DNA of 55,899 bases from Halopseudomonas aestusnigri (GTDB lineage: Bacteria; Pseudomonadota; Gammaproteobacteria; Pseudomonadales; Pseudomonadaceae): assembly GCF_002197985.1 (NCBI RefSeq), contig NZ_NBYK01000013.1, positions 41,178 to 97,076 of the forward strand. The letters are read 5' to 3'. The stretch's first letter is position 1. The number at the start of each line of letters is the position of its first letter. The translations under genes and the position numbers were made by a program. Under the pieces are notes generated by a model, which saw only the letters and a program-made list of their open reading frames with translations, was not told where the DNA came from and searched no databases. Below, piece by piece: positions 21,253 through 30,398 of this stretch.

Positions 21253-22809
21253 TCAGGCCTCCTGTGCTTCGGCAGTTTCCAGGTCATAGCGACCGGTGTG
21301 CAGGCTCGACGGCCCCTTGCGCGCGTATTTGGTCATCAGCCAGATCTCGATGATCACGAAAATACTGTAGAGCACGGCGATCGAAATCAGGGTAAACAGC
21401 ACATCGCCCGGGCTCAGCTGCGAGACAGCCAGGTGGGTCGGCAGGATTTCACCGATAGCCCAGGGCTGACGGCCGTACTCGGCGACGAACCAGCCCATTT
21501 CACTGGCAATCCATGGCAGCGGCAGGCTGAACACGGCAAACTTGAGCAGCCACTTGGGCTTGTCGACAGTGCGGCGTGCGCTATGCCAGAAGGCGCAGGC
21601 GAACAGCAGCAGCATCAGGAAGCCGCAGGCAACCATGACCCGGAAACTCCAGAACAGCGGCCAGACCTTCGGCACGGTCGCCTCGACCGCGTTGGCAATT
21701 TCTTCCGGCGTCGCGTTCAGCACATCATCGGTGTAGCCACTGAGCAGCAAACCAAAGCCCAGATCAACACGCACTTCGTTGAAGCGATCAACCGTGGCAG
21801 AGGACTTGTCTCCCGCGCGGATACGCTGCATCAGGTCATAGGCTTCCTGCCCGCGGATAATGCGCTGCAGGTTCTCCTCCTTGATCTGCTGCAGGCCCTT
21901 GACCTCTTCATCCAGCGAGCGGGTCGCAATCAGGCCGAGTACCGCCGGAATCTTCAGCGCGTAATCGGTGCGTTGCGTTTCCTCGTTGGGGATGCCGAAC
22001 AGGGTAAAGGACGCCGGCGGCACCTGGGTTTCCCACTCGGCTTCCACCGCTGCCAGCTTGACCTGCTGTACCTCGCCGACTTCGTAACCGGACTCGTCAC
22101 CCAGCACGATGACCGACAGCGCGCTGGCCAGGCCAAAGGCCGAGGCAATGGCGAAACTGCGGCGGGCAAAGGCCAGGTCGCGGCCCTTGAGCAGATAGTA
22201 GCTGGAGATCGCCAGCACGAAGATTGAACCAGTCACATAGCCGGCCGAGACAGTGTGAACGAACTTGACCTGAGCCACCGGGTTGAGCAGCACCTCGGCA
22301 AAATTGGTCAGCTCCATGCGCATGGTTTCGATGTTGAACTCCGACCCCACCGGGTGCTGCATCCAGCCGTTGGCGACCAGAATCCACAGCGCCGACAGGT
22401 TGGTACCCAGCGCCATCAGCCAGGTCACCGCCAGGTGCTTGACCTTGCTCATGCGCTCCCAGCCGAAGAAGAACAGACCGAACAGGGTCGACTCAAGGAA
22501 GAACGCCATCAGCGCTTCGATCGCCAGCGGCGCACCGAAGATATCGCCGACGTAATGGGAGTAATAGGACCAGTTGGTGCCGAACTGGAATTCCATTGCC
22601 AGGCCGGTGGTAACCCCCAGGGCGAAGTTGATACCGAACAGCTTGCCCCAGAACTGGGTCATGTCGCGGTAGATGGTCTTGCCGGTCATTACATAGACCG
22701 ACTCCATGATCGCCAGCAAAAAAGCCATACCCAGCGTCAGGGGGACAAACAGGAAGTGAATCATCGCCGTCAAGGCGAACTGCATTCGGGAAAGCTCTAC
22801 AATATCCAT
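21253..22809 (-). CDS. cydA: Cytochrome bd ubiquinol oxidase subunit I CydA, long Q-loop type
   Basis: Haem-bearing subunit that oxidises quinol and reduces oxygen with high affinity. 518 residues. His18 in [12 protein letters not shown] is the haem b595 ligand position, and GRQPW marks the conserved quinol-site region. The periplasmic Q-loop carries the long insert seen in E. coli (around [22 protein letters not shown] and YGLI-type segments through [12 protein letters not shown]), unlike short-loop Cio enzymes. The start is ATG 22809 ([11 protein letters not shown]) with GGAG seven bases upstream; the frame extends 15 codons further. No Anr/Fnr box was seen in the 180 bases upstream. Confidence 0.96.
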   Translation of the reverse strand: MDIVELSRMQFALTAMIHFLFVPLTLGMAFLLAIMESVYVMTGKTIYRDMTQFWGKLFGINFALGVTTGLAMEFQFGTNWSYYSHYVGDIFGAPLAIEALMAFFLESTLFGLFFFGWERMSKVKHLAVTWLMALGTNLSALWILVANGWMQHPVGSEFNIETMRMELTNFAEVLLNPVAQVKFVHTVSAGYVTGSIFVLAISSYYLLKGRDLAFARRSFAIASAFGLASALSVIVLGDESGYEVGEVQQVKLAAVEAEWETQVPPASFTLFGIPNEETQRTDYALKIPAVLGLIATRSLDEEVKGLQQIKEENLQRIIRGQEAYDLMQRIRAGDKSSATVDRFNEVRVDLGFGLLLSGYTDDVLNATPEEIANAVEATVPKVWPLFWSFRVMVACGFLMLLLFACAFWHSARRTVDKPKWLLKFAVFSLPLPWIASEMGWFVAEYGRQPWAIGEILPTHLAVSQLSPGDVLFTLISIAVLYSIFVIIEIWLMTKYARKGPSSLHTGRYDLETAEAQEA

Positions 22810-22989
22810 CTGCGTACTCCGCTCGGAGAAGTCATCGTCAGGCCAGTTCGGCACCGCAGGCAGGCCCGGTTATCCGAGCCTGCCGACACAGTGTGCCGCA
22901 ATCATCGCTCCAGCGGCGATTGGGCGAATTGACGCACAGCAAACAGAACGCAGATTAGTCCAGAAAACTGCCGACAGCCGACGGTTTTC

Positions 22990-23712
22990 CTACCACATCA
23001 TCCAGATGGATACCGCCAGCGGCAGCAACAGGGCCGTTGCCGTGCCCATCAGACTCATCGCCAGGGCAGCGAAGGCGCCGGCCTCCTCCCCCTCCTCCAG
23101 GGCCCGGGAGGTACCAACCGCGTGAGCGGTGAGGCCCATCGCCATGCCCCAGGCTGCCGGATGATCGACTCCGCACCAGCGCAGCAGCATCGGGCCGAAA
23201 ATCGCGCCCAGTACGCCGGTAAACATCACGAATACCGCTGCCAGCGCGGCAACACCGCCGATCTGTTCAGCGACCAGCATGGCGATCGGCGAGGTCACCG
23301 ACTTGGGTGCCAGCGTCATCATGATCATGTCCTCGGCGCCCAGCGCCCAGGCCAGCACGATGGCCAGAACGGTCGCAAAGGTCCCACCCACCAGCAGGCA
23401 GGTCAGCACCGGCACCAGGTAGCTGCGAATACGCTTGAGGTTCATGTACAACGGCACGGCGAGCGCCACGGTTGCCGGCCCCAGCAGCACCAGCAACGGC
23501 TGCACCGCGTCACGGTAATGCGGGTAATCCTCACCGGCCAGCCAGATCGCCAGCACCAGCATCGGGGTCGAGACCAGTACCGGGTGAAACAGCGCCAGCC
23601 GGGTGCGCTGATAGAGCGCGAGGCCGAATTGATATGCGGCCAGTGTCACTCCAACCCAGAACAGAGGATGGCCAAGAATCGCCTGCCAGGCCTGCATCAG
23701 CGTCCCGGTCAC
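22990..23712 (-). CDS. lrgB: LrgB/CidB family membrane protein
   Basis: 240-residue polytopic membrane protein of the LrgB family with typical segments LAPKSVTSPIAMLVAEQIGG and WCGVDHPAAWGMAMGLTAHAVGTSRALE. With LrgA it forms a holin/antiholin-like pair linked to murein hydrolase control or to small-metabolite export. The ATG overlaps the lrgA stop by four bases. Confidence 0.9.
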   Translation of the reverse strand: MTGTLMQAWQAILGHPLFWVGVTLAAYQFGLALYQRTRLALFHPVLVSTPMLVLAIWLAGEDYPHYRDAVQPLLVLLGPATVALAVPLYMNLKRIRSYLVPVLTCLLVGGTFATVLAIVLAWALGAEDMIMMTLAPKSVTSPIAMLVAEQIGGVAALAAVFVMFTGVLGAIFGPMLLRWCGVDHPAAWGMAMGLTAHAVGTSRALEEGEEAGAFAALAMSLMGTATALLLPLAVSIWMMW

Positions 23713-24068
23713 TGGCCGGCCCTCCGATCCTGTCGCTCAATCATCTTCTGCATCAGCCAGCCGCAGAACGGCAGGCTCAGCGCCAGCGACGCCCCCAGGG
23801 TCAGCAGAATCGCGGTAGCGTCCGCCAGGATTTCTGAGCCGTAGGCCATGATACCCACCGCCGGCGGCACCAGAATCAGCGGCAGATAGGTCAGCAGCCC
23901 GCTGGCCGCCAGGCTGATCGACTCGCTCACGCCGCCACGCAGGCTCAGATAGACCACCATCAGCAGCATGCCGATGATGGGGCCAGGGAGAAATGGCAAC
24001 AGCAGGACATTGAGCCCGGTACCCAGCAACTGGAAGAACACCAGCCAGGTCATTCCACGTAAGAGCAT
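23709..24068 (-). CDS. lrgA: LrgA/CidA family membrane protein
   Basis: About 119 residues with four hydrophobic helices and the family motif LPGPIIGMLLMVVYLSLRG. I start at ATG 24068 (MLLRGMTWLVFFQLLG). The open frame continues 35 codons upstream, but that stretch is rich in Cys, Pro and His and unlike the family. A second ATG five codons in is possible. Coupled to lrgB by ATGA overlap. Confidence 0.87.
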   Translation of the reverse strand: MLLRGMTWLVFFQLLGTGLNVLLLPFLPGPIIGMLLMVVYLSLRGGVSESISLAASGLLTYLPLILVPPAVGIMAYGSEILADATAILLTLGASLALSLPFCGWLMQKMIERQDRRAGQ

Positions 24069-24253
24069 TGATTTGAATCCAGCAGGACAGACACCCGGAA
24101 AGGGTAAACACTCCGCTGCGCAGTGCCTAGTACCGTGCGGCCTAAAACGCCCTTTTCGGGCAAATACCGACATGGATCAATGGATAATCGACAAGCGCCT
24201 GATAAAGTGCGTCACTTACTTTCCCACCCCGGATCAGTCGTTGTACCGAGGCC

Positions 24254-26779
24254 ATGCCGATACCCCTGCGCCACCTGTGGCTGTTTTCCAGCCGTCACGC
24301 CAGCCACCGCCAGGGCCTTCGTCGCTCGGCGCTGCTGCTGGGTACCCTGTGCTTGGCAATGCTGCTGTTCGCTGTTGTGCCGCTCCCGGCACTACTCGGC
24401 CAGGCAGGCTACCTGCCGCTGCACATGCTGCTGGAGACGCTGGCGATCGTGGTCGCTGCGATGGTGTTCGCCATCAGCTGGGCCAGTTATCGGCGACTGC
24501 GGGCCGATACCCTGCTGAGCCTGGCCTGCGGTTTTGCCGGCGTGGCGATTCTCGATTTCAGCCACATGCTGTCATTCCAGGGCATGCCCGATTTCATTAC
24601 TCCGGCGGACCCGGAAAAGGCGATCTCCTTCTGGCTGGCCGCCCGGGGCATGGCCGCCGGCACCCTGCTGTGGGTTGCACTGCGCCCATGGAAAGCCTCC
24701 GGCCGACCCTTTGAACGCTGGGCCATACTCGGCCTCAGCCTGTTCGCGGTTGCCGTGGTTCACATTACCGTTTTCGGCTATCAGGAACTGCTGCCTCGTA
24801 CCTTTATCGAGGGTGTGGGACTGACCCTGTTCAAGGTGGGTTGCGAGTACCTGCTGATTGCCGTTCACCTGCTCACCGCCGTGTGTTTCTGGCGCAGCAT
24901 GCGCCGCCCACAACCATTCAACATTGCCGCGCTGTTCTGCGCATCTCTGCTGATGGCCCTGGGCGAGCTGTGCTTCACTCTCTACGCCAGCGTTACCGAC
25001 CAGTTCAACCTGCTCGGGCACCTGATCAAGGTGATTGCCTACTGGCAGCTGTACCGGGGCATCTTCGTTGAGGCGGTCGAACAGCCCTACGATCAGTTGG
25101 CCCGCTCCCGCGCCCAGCTGCAGGCCACCTTCGACGCCATTCCGGACATGCTGTTCGAGCTGGATGAACAGGAGCGCGTAGTCAACTGCCACTCTTCGGC
25201 CGACGCTCGGTTGCAGGTAGACCCGGCCAGGGTCATCGGCAAATCGGTTGCAGACCTGCTGTCTGACGACACGCTGGAGCATTGTCGGCAGACGATGGCC
25301 AGCGCCAGCGCGCAGGGCTACGCCCAGAGCCAGCCCTTCCTGTTCGAACAGGGCAGCCTGTCAATCTGGCTGCAGCTGTCGGTATCGGCGCGGCGCATCG
25401 GTCGCCACCTGACAGGGCATATCCTGCTGGTGCGTGACGTCAGCCAACTGAAGCAGCAGGAAGAGCGAATTCTCCATCTGGCCCATTTCGATACACTGAC
25501 CGGCCTGCCCAATCGCACCCTGTTCCGCCAGCGGGTGACGCTGTCACTGGGTCTTGCCAGACGCCATCAGCAATCGGTGGCGTTACTGCTGATCGACCTT
25601 GACCACTTCAAACATATCAACGATACCCTTGGACACAACGCTGGCGATCAGTTGCTGTGTGCCGTCGCCGAACGGCTGCGCCCGCACCTGCGCAGCGAGG
25701 ATACCCTGTCGCGCCAGGGCGGCGACGAGTTCATCATTGCGCTACCCGACATCGACTCCGATGGTGCGATGCACATGGCCAGCCGATTGCTTGAAAGCCT
25801 GACGCAACCGCTGCATTTCGACCATCACGTCACTACCACCAGCGCCTCTATCGGCATTGCCCTGTACCCGAACGACAGCGACGATCTGGACTGTCTCATC
25901 CAGCACGCCGATGCCGCCATGTACCTGGCCAAGCAGCGCGGTCGCAACAACGTGCAGTTCTACACGGCCGATCTGCAGGCGCGCATGTCCCGCCTGATGG
26001 AGCTGGAGAATGCCCTGCGTACCGCAATCGATCGACACGAGCTGGCACTGCATTATCAACCGCAGTGGGCACTGGTAGGCCAACGGCTGACCGGTTTTGA
26101 GGTGCTGCTGCGCTGGCAACATCCGGTACTGGGGCAGGTCTCTCCGGCCGAATTCATACCGGTCGCCGAAAGCAGCGGTCAGATCGGCCAGATTGGCGAA
26201 TGGGTACTGCAGCAGGGCGTGGCTCAACTGGCACGCTGGCGCGCGCAGGGCTTCACCTCGATTACCCTGGCAATCAATCTGTCGGCCGCGCAGTTTCGCC
26301 GCACCGATCTGGCCACCCAGGTGGCTGACCTGCTGCTCCACCATCAGGTCCCGCCCGAACGCCTGGAGATGGAGCTGACCGAAGGAACAGCAATGGAAGA
26401 CCCGATGCAGGCGCGCCAGCAGTTGACCAGCCTGCATCGCCTGGGCGTCAGGCTGGCGATCGACGACTTTGGTACCGGCTTCTCCTCGCTGGCTCAGCTG
26501 CGTCACTTCCCGGTCGACACGCTGAAGATCGATCGCAGCTTCGTACAGGACATTGACGTCGACCAGGGCAGCGCCGACATGGTACGCAGCATCATCCAGA
26601 TGGCCCACAACCTGGGCATCAGCACCCTGGCAGAAGGGGTAGAAACAGCCCGACAGCTGTCACTGTTGGAGCGCCTTGAGTGCGAGGCCATCCAGGGCTA
26701 CCTGTGGGGTCGGCCGCTGACCTGTGCCGACGCGCAGAAACTGCTGATCAACCAGAGCAAGGCCGTCCTGACGCCCTGA
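24254..26779 (+). CDS. MASE3-PAS-GGDEF-EAL membrane cyclic-di-GMP protein
   Basis: 841 residues. The N-terminal 250 form a MASE3-type membrane sensor (LHMLLETLAIVVAAMVF; LDFSHMLSFQGMPDF; KAISFWLAARG). A PAS domain (about 278-395), a GGDEF domain (about 405-565) and an EAL domain (about 580-835) follow. GGDEF is intact at 489-493 with an intact RxxD inhibitory site (RSED) five residues before it. The EAL motif reads E616-V-L, with DDFGTG and LKIDRSF present, so both synthesis and breakdown of c-di-GMP are possible. It stands alone. The ATG is very close to a GAGG, so the start is not firm. A paralogous architecture occurs at 47847-50723. Confidence 0.92.
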   Translation: MPIPLRHLWLFSSRHASHRQGLRRSALLLGTLCLAMLLFAVVPLPALLGQAGYLPLHMLLETLAIVVAAMVFAISWASYRRLRADTLLSLACGFAGVAILDFSHMLSFQGMPDFITPADPEKAISFWLAARGMAAGTLLWVALRPWKASGRPFERWAILGLSLFAVAVVHITVFGYQELLPRTFIEGVGLTLFKVGCEYLLIAVHLLTAVCFWRSMRRPQPFNIAALFCASLLMALGELCFTLYASVTDQFNLLGHLIKVIAYWQLYRGIFVEAVEQPYDQLARSRAQLQATFDAIPDMLFELDEQERVVNCHSSADARLQVDPARVIGKSVADLLSDDTLEHCRQTMASASAQGYAQSQPFLFEQGSLSIWLQLSVSARRIGRHLTGHILLVRDVSQLKQQEERILHLAHFDTLTGLPNRTLFRQRVTLSLGLARRHQQSVALLLIDLDHFKHINDTLGHNAGDQLLCAVAERLRPHLRSEDTLSRQGGDEFIIALPDIDSDGAMHMASRLLESLTQPLHFDHHVTTTSASIGIALYPNDSDDLDCLIQHADAAMYLAKQRGRNNVQFYTADLQARMSRLMELENALRTAIDRHELALHYQPQWALVGQRLTGFEVLLRWQHPVLGQVSPAEFIPVAESSGQIGQIGEWVLQQGVAQLARWRAQGFTSITLAINLSAAQFRRTDLATQVADLLLHHQVPPERLEMELTEGTAMEDPMQARQQLTSLHRLGVRLAIDDFGTGFSSLAQLRHFPVDTLKIDRSFVQDIDVDQGSADMVRSIIQMAHNLGISTLAEGVETARQLSLLERLECEAIQGYLWGRPLTCADAQKLLINQSKAVLTP

Positions 26780-26936
26780 CAGACGGCGCGGCAAAATGTA
26801 GCAACATGCCCATGAACCGCTGCTTCCGGACGCGTTTTGCTATACCATGCGCGCCGGATTACCGGCCCAACCAAGCTGTGCATTACCGGGCCACTGCGTT
26901 ACACCCACAATGCCAATACGAAATGGAGCAACATCC

Positions 26937-27713
26937 ATGAACAGCCTGACCCGCGCCGCACTGGGTAGCACCCTGATGCTGGCTAGCAGCCTTGCACACG
27001 CCTATCCCCTGCTGTGGCAGAACAACAGCATTACCTATCTGTACGGCACCGACTTCCAGGTTGATCCTGACACCCAGCAAACCGTGACCTTCGAGCACGC
27101 CAGCGGCTGGACCAAGGGTGACCTGTTCGCCTTCTTCGACACCATCCACTACAACGGTGGTACCAACAGCGAAGACCAGAACAGCAGCTACTACGGTGAA
27201 ATCTCTCCGCGCCTGTCGCTGAGCAAGATCACAGGCCAGAGCTTTGCCTTCGGCCCGATCACCGACGTGCTGCTGGCCGGCACCTACGAGTTTGGCCGCA
27301 ACGACCTCAAGAACTACCTGCTCGGCCCGGCCGTTGACCTGAGCATCCCCGGCTTCGACTACTTCCAGCTGAACACCTACTACCGCCATGCCAACAACGA
27401 CGAAGGTGGCCGCGGTATCTGGCAGATCACTCCAGTCTGGGCCTACACCGTACCGGTGGGCAACTCCGACATCCTGATCGACGGCTTTATCGACTGGGTG
27501 GTCGATAACGACGGCGACAACTACCACGCAAACCTGCACATCAACCCGCAGGTCAAGTACGACCTGGGCAAGTCGCTGGGCTGGTCCGCCAAGCAGCTGT
27601 ACACCGGTATCGAGTACGACTACTGGAAACACAAGTACGGCATCCCGAACGGCACCTTCGGACTGGATACCCACCAGAGTGCGACCAACCTGATCGTCAA
27701 GTTCCACTTCTGA
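26937..27713 (+). CDS. Tsx-like nucleoside-specific outer-membrane channel
   Basis: 258-residue outer-membrane beta-barrel with a signal peptide cut after SSLAHA (residue 21). The mature start YPLLWQNNSITYLYG, repeated aromatic-rich strands and a C-terminal phenylalanine (IVKFHF) fit the Tsx/OmpK channel family, which passes nucleosides. The ATG has GGAG eight bases upstream; the frame is open 30 codons further but that part is not signal-like. It is monocistronic with its own terminator. It may feed the nucleoside importer encoded at 34853-39474, which is inference. Confidence 0.88.
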   Translation: MNSLTRAALGSTLMLASSLAHAYPLLWQNNSITYLYGTDFQVDPDTQQTVTFEHASGWTKGDLFAFFDTIHYNGGTNSEDQNSSYYGEISPRLSLSKITGQSFAFGPITDVLLAGTYEFGRNDLKNYLLGPAVDLSIPGFDYFQLNTYYRHANNDEGGRGIWQITPVWAYTVPVGNSDILIDGFIDWVVDNDGDNYHANLHINPQVKYDLGKSLGWSAKQLYTGIEYDYWKHKYGIPNGTFGLDTHQSATNLIVKFHF

Positions 27714-27720
27714 TCAGGAC

Positions 27721-27756
27721 ATAAAAAAACCGCGGCCAAGGCTGCGGTTTTTTTAT
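27721..27756. terminator. Intrinsic terminator after the Tsx-like gene
   Basis: A near-perfect hairpin: the left arm starts ATAAAAAAACCGC, the core pairs GCC with GGC, and the right arm is GCGGTTTTTTTAT. It starts seven bases after the stop. T-runs on both strands make it usable in both directions. Confidence 0.9.
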
Positions 27757-27778
27757 GTGCGGCACCGGTAATGCCAAC

Positions 27779-27849
27779 GGCCACGGCATGCCGTGGCCCT
27801 ACGACGGTGAAGTTGCGCTCTTGCCGTAGGGACGCGACATGTCGCGTCC
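27779..27849. repeat. Inverted pair of GTAG-headed REP sequences (REPIN-like)
   Basis: Two perfect 20-bp palindromes, GGCCACGGCATGCCGTGGCC (27779-27798) and GGACGCGACATGTCGCGTCC (27830-27849), each carry a GTAG tetranucleotide head. The heads face each other across a 23-bp linker (GTAG on the minus strand at 27802-27799, on the plus strand at 27826-27829). This is the layout of REP doublets moved by RAYT-type transposases; no such transposase is in the window. Confidence 0.75.
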
Positions 27850-27949
27850 GACCGTGCCAGTGGTGCAGCCGCATACCTGAAGCGCGAGCGCTCTCCAGCA
27901 TTCGCCGCGCCATCCGGTGGAAAAGCCTGCGGCTTTCTCCACCAAGAAC

Positions 27950-29092
27950 TCAATACCCCCGCAGCGCCGCAAAGCGGTTGGCGTGGTAGCGGTAGTCGCC
28001 GAACAGCGTCTGCACACTGCGCGCGCGCTTCATGAACAGGCCGATATCAAACTCGTCGGTCATGCCCATGCCACCGTGCATCTGCACCGCTTCGTTGGTC
28101 GCCAACTCGGCCACTTCGCAGGCCTTGGCCTTGGCCAGACTGACCCACTGCGCTGCCTCGGCGTCACCGGCATCCAGCGCCATCTGCGCCTTCAGCACCG
28201 CCGACTTGACCAGCTCCAACTCGCTGAACAGATGCGCGCAACGATGCTGCAGTGCCTGGAAGGTGCTCAGGGTTACCCCGAACTGCTTACGCTCCTGCAG
28301 ATAGGCAACGGTGCGCTCGAACACCTCCAGCGACAGGCCCAGCAGCTCGCCGGCCAGCTGTGCGTTGACCACATCCAGAGTCAGTTCCAGCGCAGCCCAC
28401 GCATTGCCCGCTTCACCCAACAGATCACCAGAGGCGACCTTCACATTGTCAAAGCTCACAATCGCCGCATTGCGGCTGTCAGCCATGATGATGCGTTCGA
28501 CATTGACGCCCGGCGCGTTGCGGTCCACCAGCAACAGGCTGATGCCGGCCTGATCGGCTTCGGCGCCCTCGCTGCGGGCGGAGACGATCAGCTTGTCGGC
28601 AACATGGCCGTCGACCACAAAGGTCTTGCGGCCGTTGAGCAGATACCCGCCATCAGCCACCTGCAGCCGGGTTGCTACCCGGTTCGGAGCGTGACGCGGC
28701 GCTTCATCAATCGCCAGCGCCAGCAGCAGGCTGCCCTCGGCGACCTGCGGCAGCAGCGCCTGCTGCTGTTCGCTGGAGCCCGCCAGCAGCAGCGCGGCCA
28801 CACCGCCAATGGCGGTCGAGATCAAGGGGGAAGCGCTGAGGTTGCGGCCGGCCTGTTCGCTGACCTGGCCCATGCCGACGTAGCCGAACTGGGCACCACC
28901 GAGGGCTTCGGGGATCAGGGTACCGACAAAGCCCATCTCGACCATGCTCTGCCACAGCTCGCGGGAAAAGCCGGTTTCATCGCGGTTGTCGCGCAGCGCA
29001 CGCAGCTGGCTGACCGGGGCGCTCTCGCTCAGAAAACGCTTGGCCGCGTCCTTGAGCATCTGTTGTTCTTCGTTAAGTACCAAAGCTGCCAT
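27950..29092 (-). CDS. Acyl-CoA dehydrogenase
   Basis: 380-residue FAD enzyme of the acyl-CoA dehydrogenase fold: N-terminal helical domain, central beta domain (about 120-215) and C-terminal four-helix domain with TLSTFQALQHRCAHLFSELELVKSAV and QMHGGMGMTDEFDIGLFMKRAR. It would introduce a 2,3-double bond into an acyl-CoA. It lies 12 bases after another acyl-CoA dehydrogenase gene; such paired, non-identical genes often encode heteromeric enzymes in steroid or branched-substrate catabolism. Whether they form a heteromer here is inference. Confidence 0.9.
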   Translation of the reverse strand: MAALVLNEEQQMLKDAAKRFLSESAPVSQLRALRDNRDETGFSRELWQSMVEMGFVGTLIPEALGGAQFGYVGMGQVSEQAGRNLSASPLISTAIGGVAALLLAGSSEQQQALLPQVAEGSLLLALAIDEAPRHAPNRVATRLQVADGGYLLNGRKTFVVDGHVADKLIVSARSEGAEADQAGISLLLVDRNAPGVNVERIIMADSRNAAIVSFDNVKVASGDLLGEAGNAWAALELTLDVVNAQLAGELLGLSLEVFERTVAYLQERKQFGVTLSTFQALQHRCAHLFSELELVKSAVLKAQMALDAGDAEAAQWVSLAKAKACEVAELATNEAVQMHGGMGMTDEFDIGLFMKRARSVQTLFGDYRYHANRFAALRGY

Positions 29093-29104
29093 GATGGTGT
29101 CCCC

Positions 29105-30289
29105 TTACTGAAGGCCGAGAATGTTGCGGGCGATGACGTTGAGCTGCACCTCGGTGGTGCCGCCCTCGATCGAGTTGCCCTTGGAGCGCAGCCAGTTACG
29201 GGCAATCGCGCCCTCGCGAGACGCCTCCCCTTCCCAGAGCAGACCGTCACTGCCATGCAGGGCGACCATCAGTTCCTGCCGACGCTTGTTCAGCTCGGTG
29301 CCGTAGTACTTGAGCATGGCCGAGGCCGCGCCCACGCCCTGACCGGCCTTGGCTTCATCCAGCACCCGCTCTGCGGTCAGCGCAAAGGCAGCCGCATCCA
29401 GATCCCAGGTCGCCAGCTCGCCGCGCAGCATGCCATCGGCCAGCTTGCCGTCTTCCAGCCCAACAGCATCCACCGCAATCTGCGGCAGTGTCTTCTGACC
29501 TGCAGCCGTGCGGCCCATGCCGCCAATCATTTCCCGCTCGTGGGTCAGCAGATACTTGGCGATGGTCCAGCCGGCGTTGATTTCGCCCACGACCTGGCTT
29601 TTCTCGACCCGTACGTTGTCGAGGAAGGTTTCACAGAACGGCGAACTGCCGGAAATCAGCTTGATCGGCCGGGTGCTGACGCCGGGAGTGGTCATGTCGA
29701 ACAGCACCAGACTGATGCCCAGCTGCTTCTTGGCATCCGGGTTGGTGCGCACCAGACAGAACATCCAGTCGGCCTTGTCGGCGTAGGAGGTCCAGATCTT
29801 CTGGCCATTGACGATAAAGTGGTCGCCGTGGTCTTCGGCACGGGTCTGCAGGCCGGCCAGGTCGGAGCCGGCACCCGGCTCACTGTAGCCCTGACACCAG
29901 CGAATTTCACCGCGGACAATCGGCGGCAGATGCTGGCGCTTGAGCTCTTCAGACCCGACCTTGAGAATCGCCGGGCCGATCATCCAGACGCCGAAACTGG
30001 ACAGCGGTGGGCGAGCGTTGATGCGCGCCATCTCTTCGCGCAGAACCTTGTGCTCCTGCTGGCTGAGTCCGCCGCCGCCATACTCGGTCGGCCAGTCGGG
30101 GGCAGTCCAGCCGCGCGCGGCCATGCGCTCGAGCCAGAGCTTCTGATCTTCGCTGGCAAAGGTGAATTTGCGTCCGCCCCAGCAGGCGTCGTTGTCCGCA
30201 CGTTGCGGTGTACGCATGCTCTGCGGGCAATTTTCTTCCAGCCAGGCACGGGTCTGCTGGCGGAATACGTCCAGATCGGCCACGGGCAT
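29105..30289 (-). CDS. Acyl-CoA dehydrogenase
   Basis: 394-residue acyl-CoA dehydrogenase with the FAD/substrate signature WCQGYSEPGAGSDLAGL near residue 135 and IEGGTTEVQLNVIARNILG at the C-terminus. I start at ATG 30289 (MPVADLDVF), preceded by GAGGAGA; the frame is open 31 codons upstream, but that stretch is arginine-rich and unlike the family. It lies upstream of the second dehydrogenase in one transcription unit and downstream of the AraC gene. Substrate unknown. Confidence 0.9.
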   Translation of the reverse strand: MPVADLDVFRQQTRAWLEENCPQSMRTPQRADNDACWGGRKFTFASEDQKLWLERMAARGWTAPDWPTEYGGGGLSQQEHKVLREEMARINARPPLSSFGVWMIGPAILKVGSEELKRQHLPPIVRGEIRWCQGYSEPGAGSDLAGLQTRAEDHGDHFIVNGQKIWTSYADKADWMFCLVRTNPDAKKQLGISLVLFDMTTPGVSTRPIKLISGSSPFCETFLDNVRVEKSQVVGEINAGWTIAKYLLTHEREMIGGMGRTAAGQKTLPQIAVDAVGLEDGKLADGMLRGELATWDLDAAAFALTAERVLDEAKAGQGVGAASAMLKYYGTELNKRRQELMVALHGSDGLLWEGEASREGAIARNWLRSKGNSIEGGTTEVQLNVIARNILGLQ

Positions 30290-30398
30290 TCTCCTCGGTA
30301 TGTTCGTGAAAGGTCCGGCAGCAAAGATACTCTGCCCGGCCCGCCGCGCGCGCAGAGCTTGACTGACCGAATGGTTACCCATTAACCAACGTGATGGA

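Noticed and set aside
24067..24081. Near-match to an Anr/Fnr box (TTGATTTGAATCCA) at the lrgA start
   Set aside because: One mismatch in the conserved half and it overlaps the start codon, a poor place for activation; not convincing alone.
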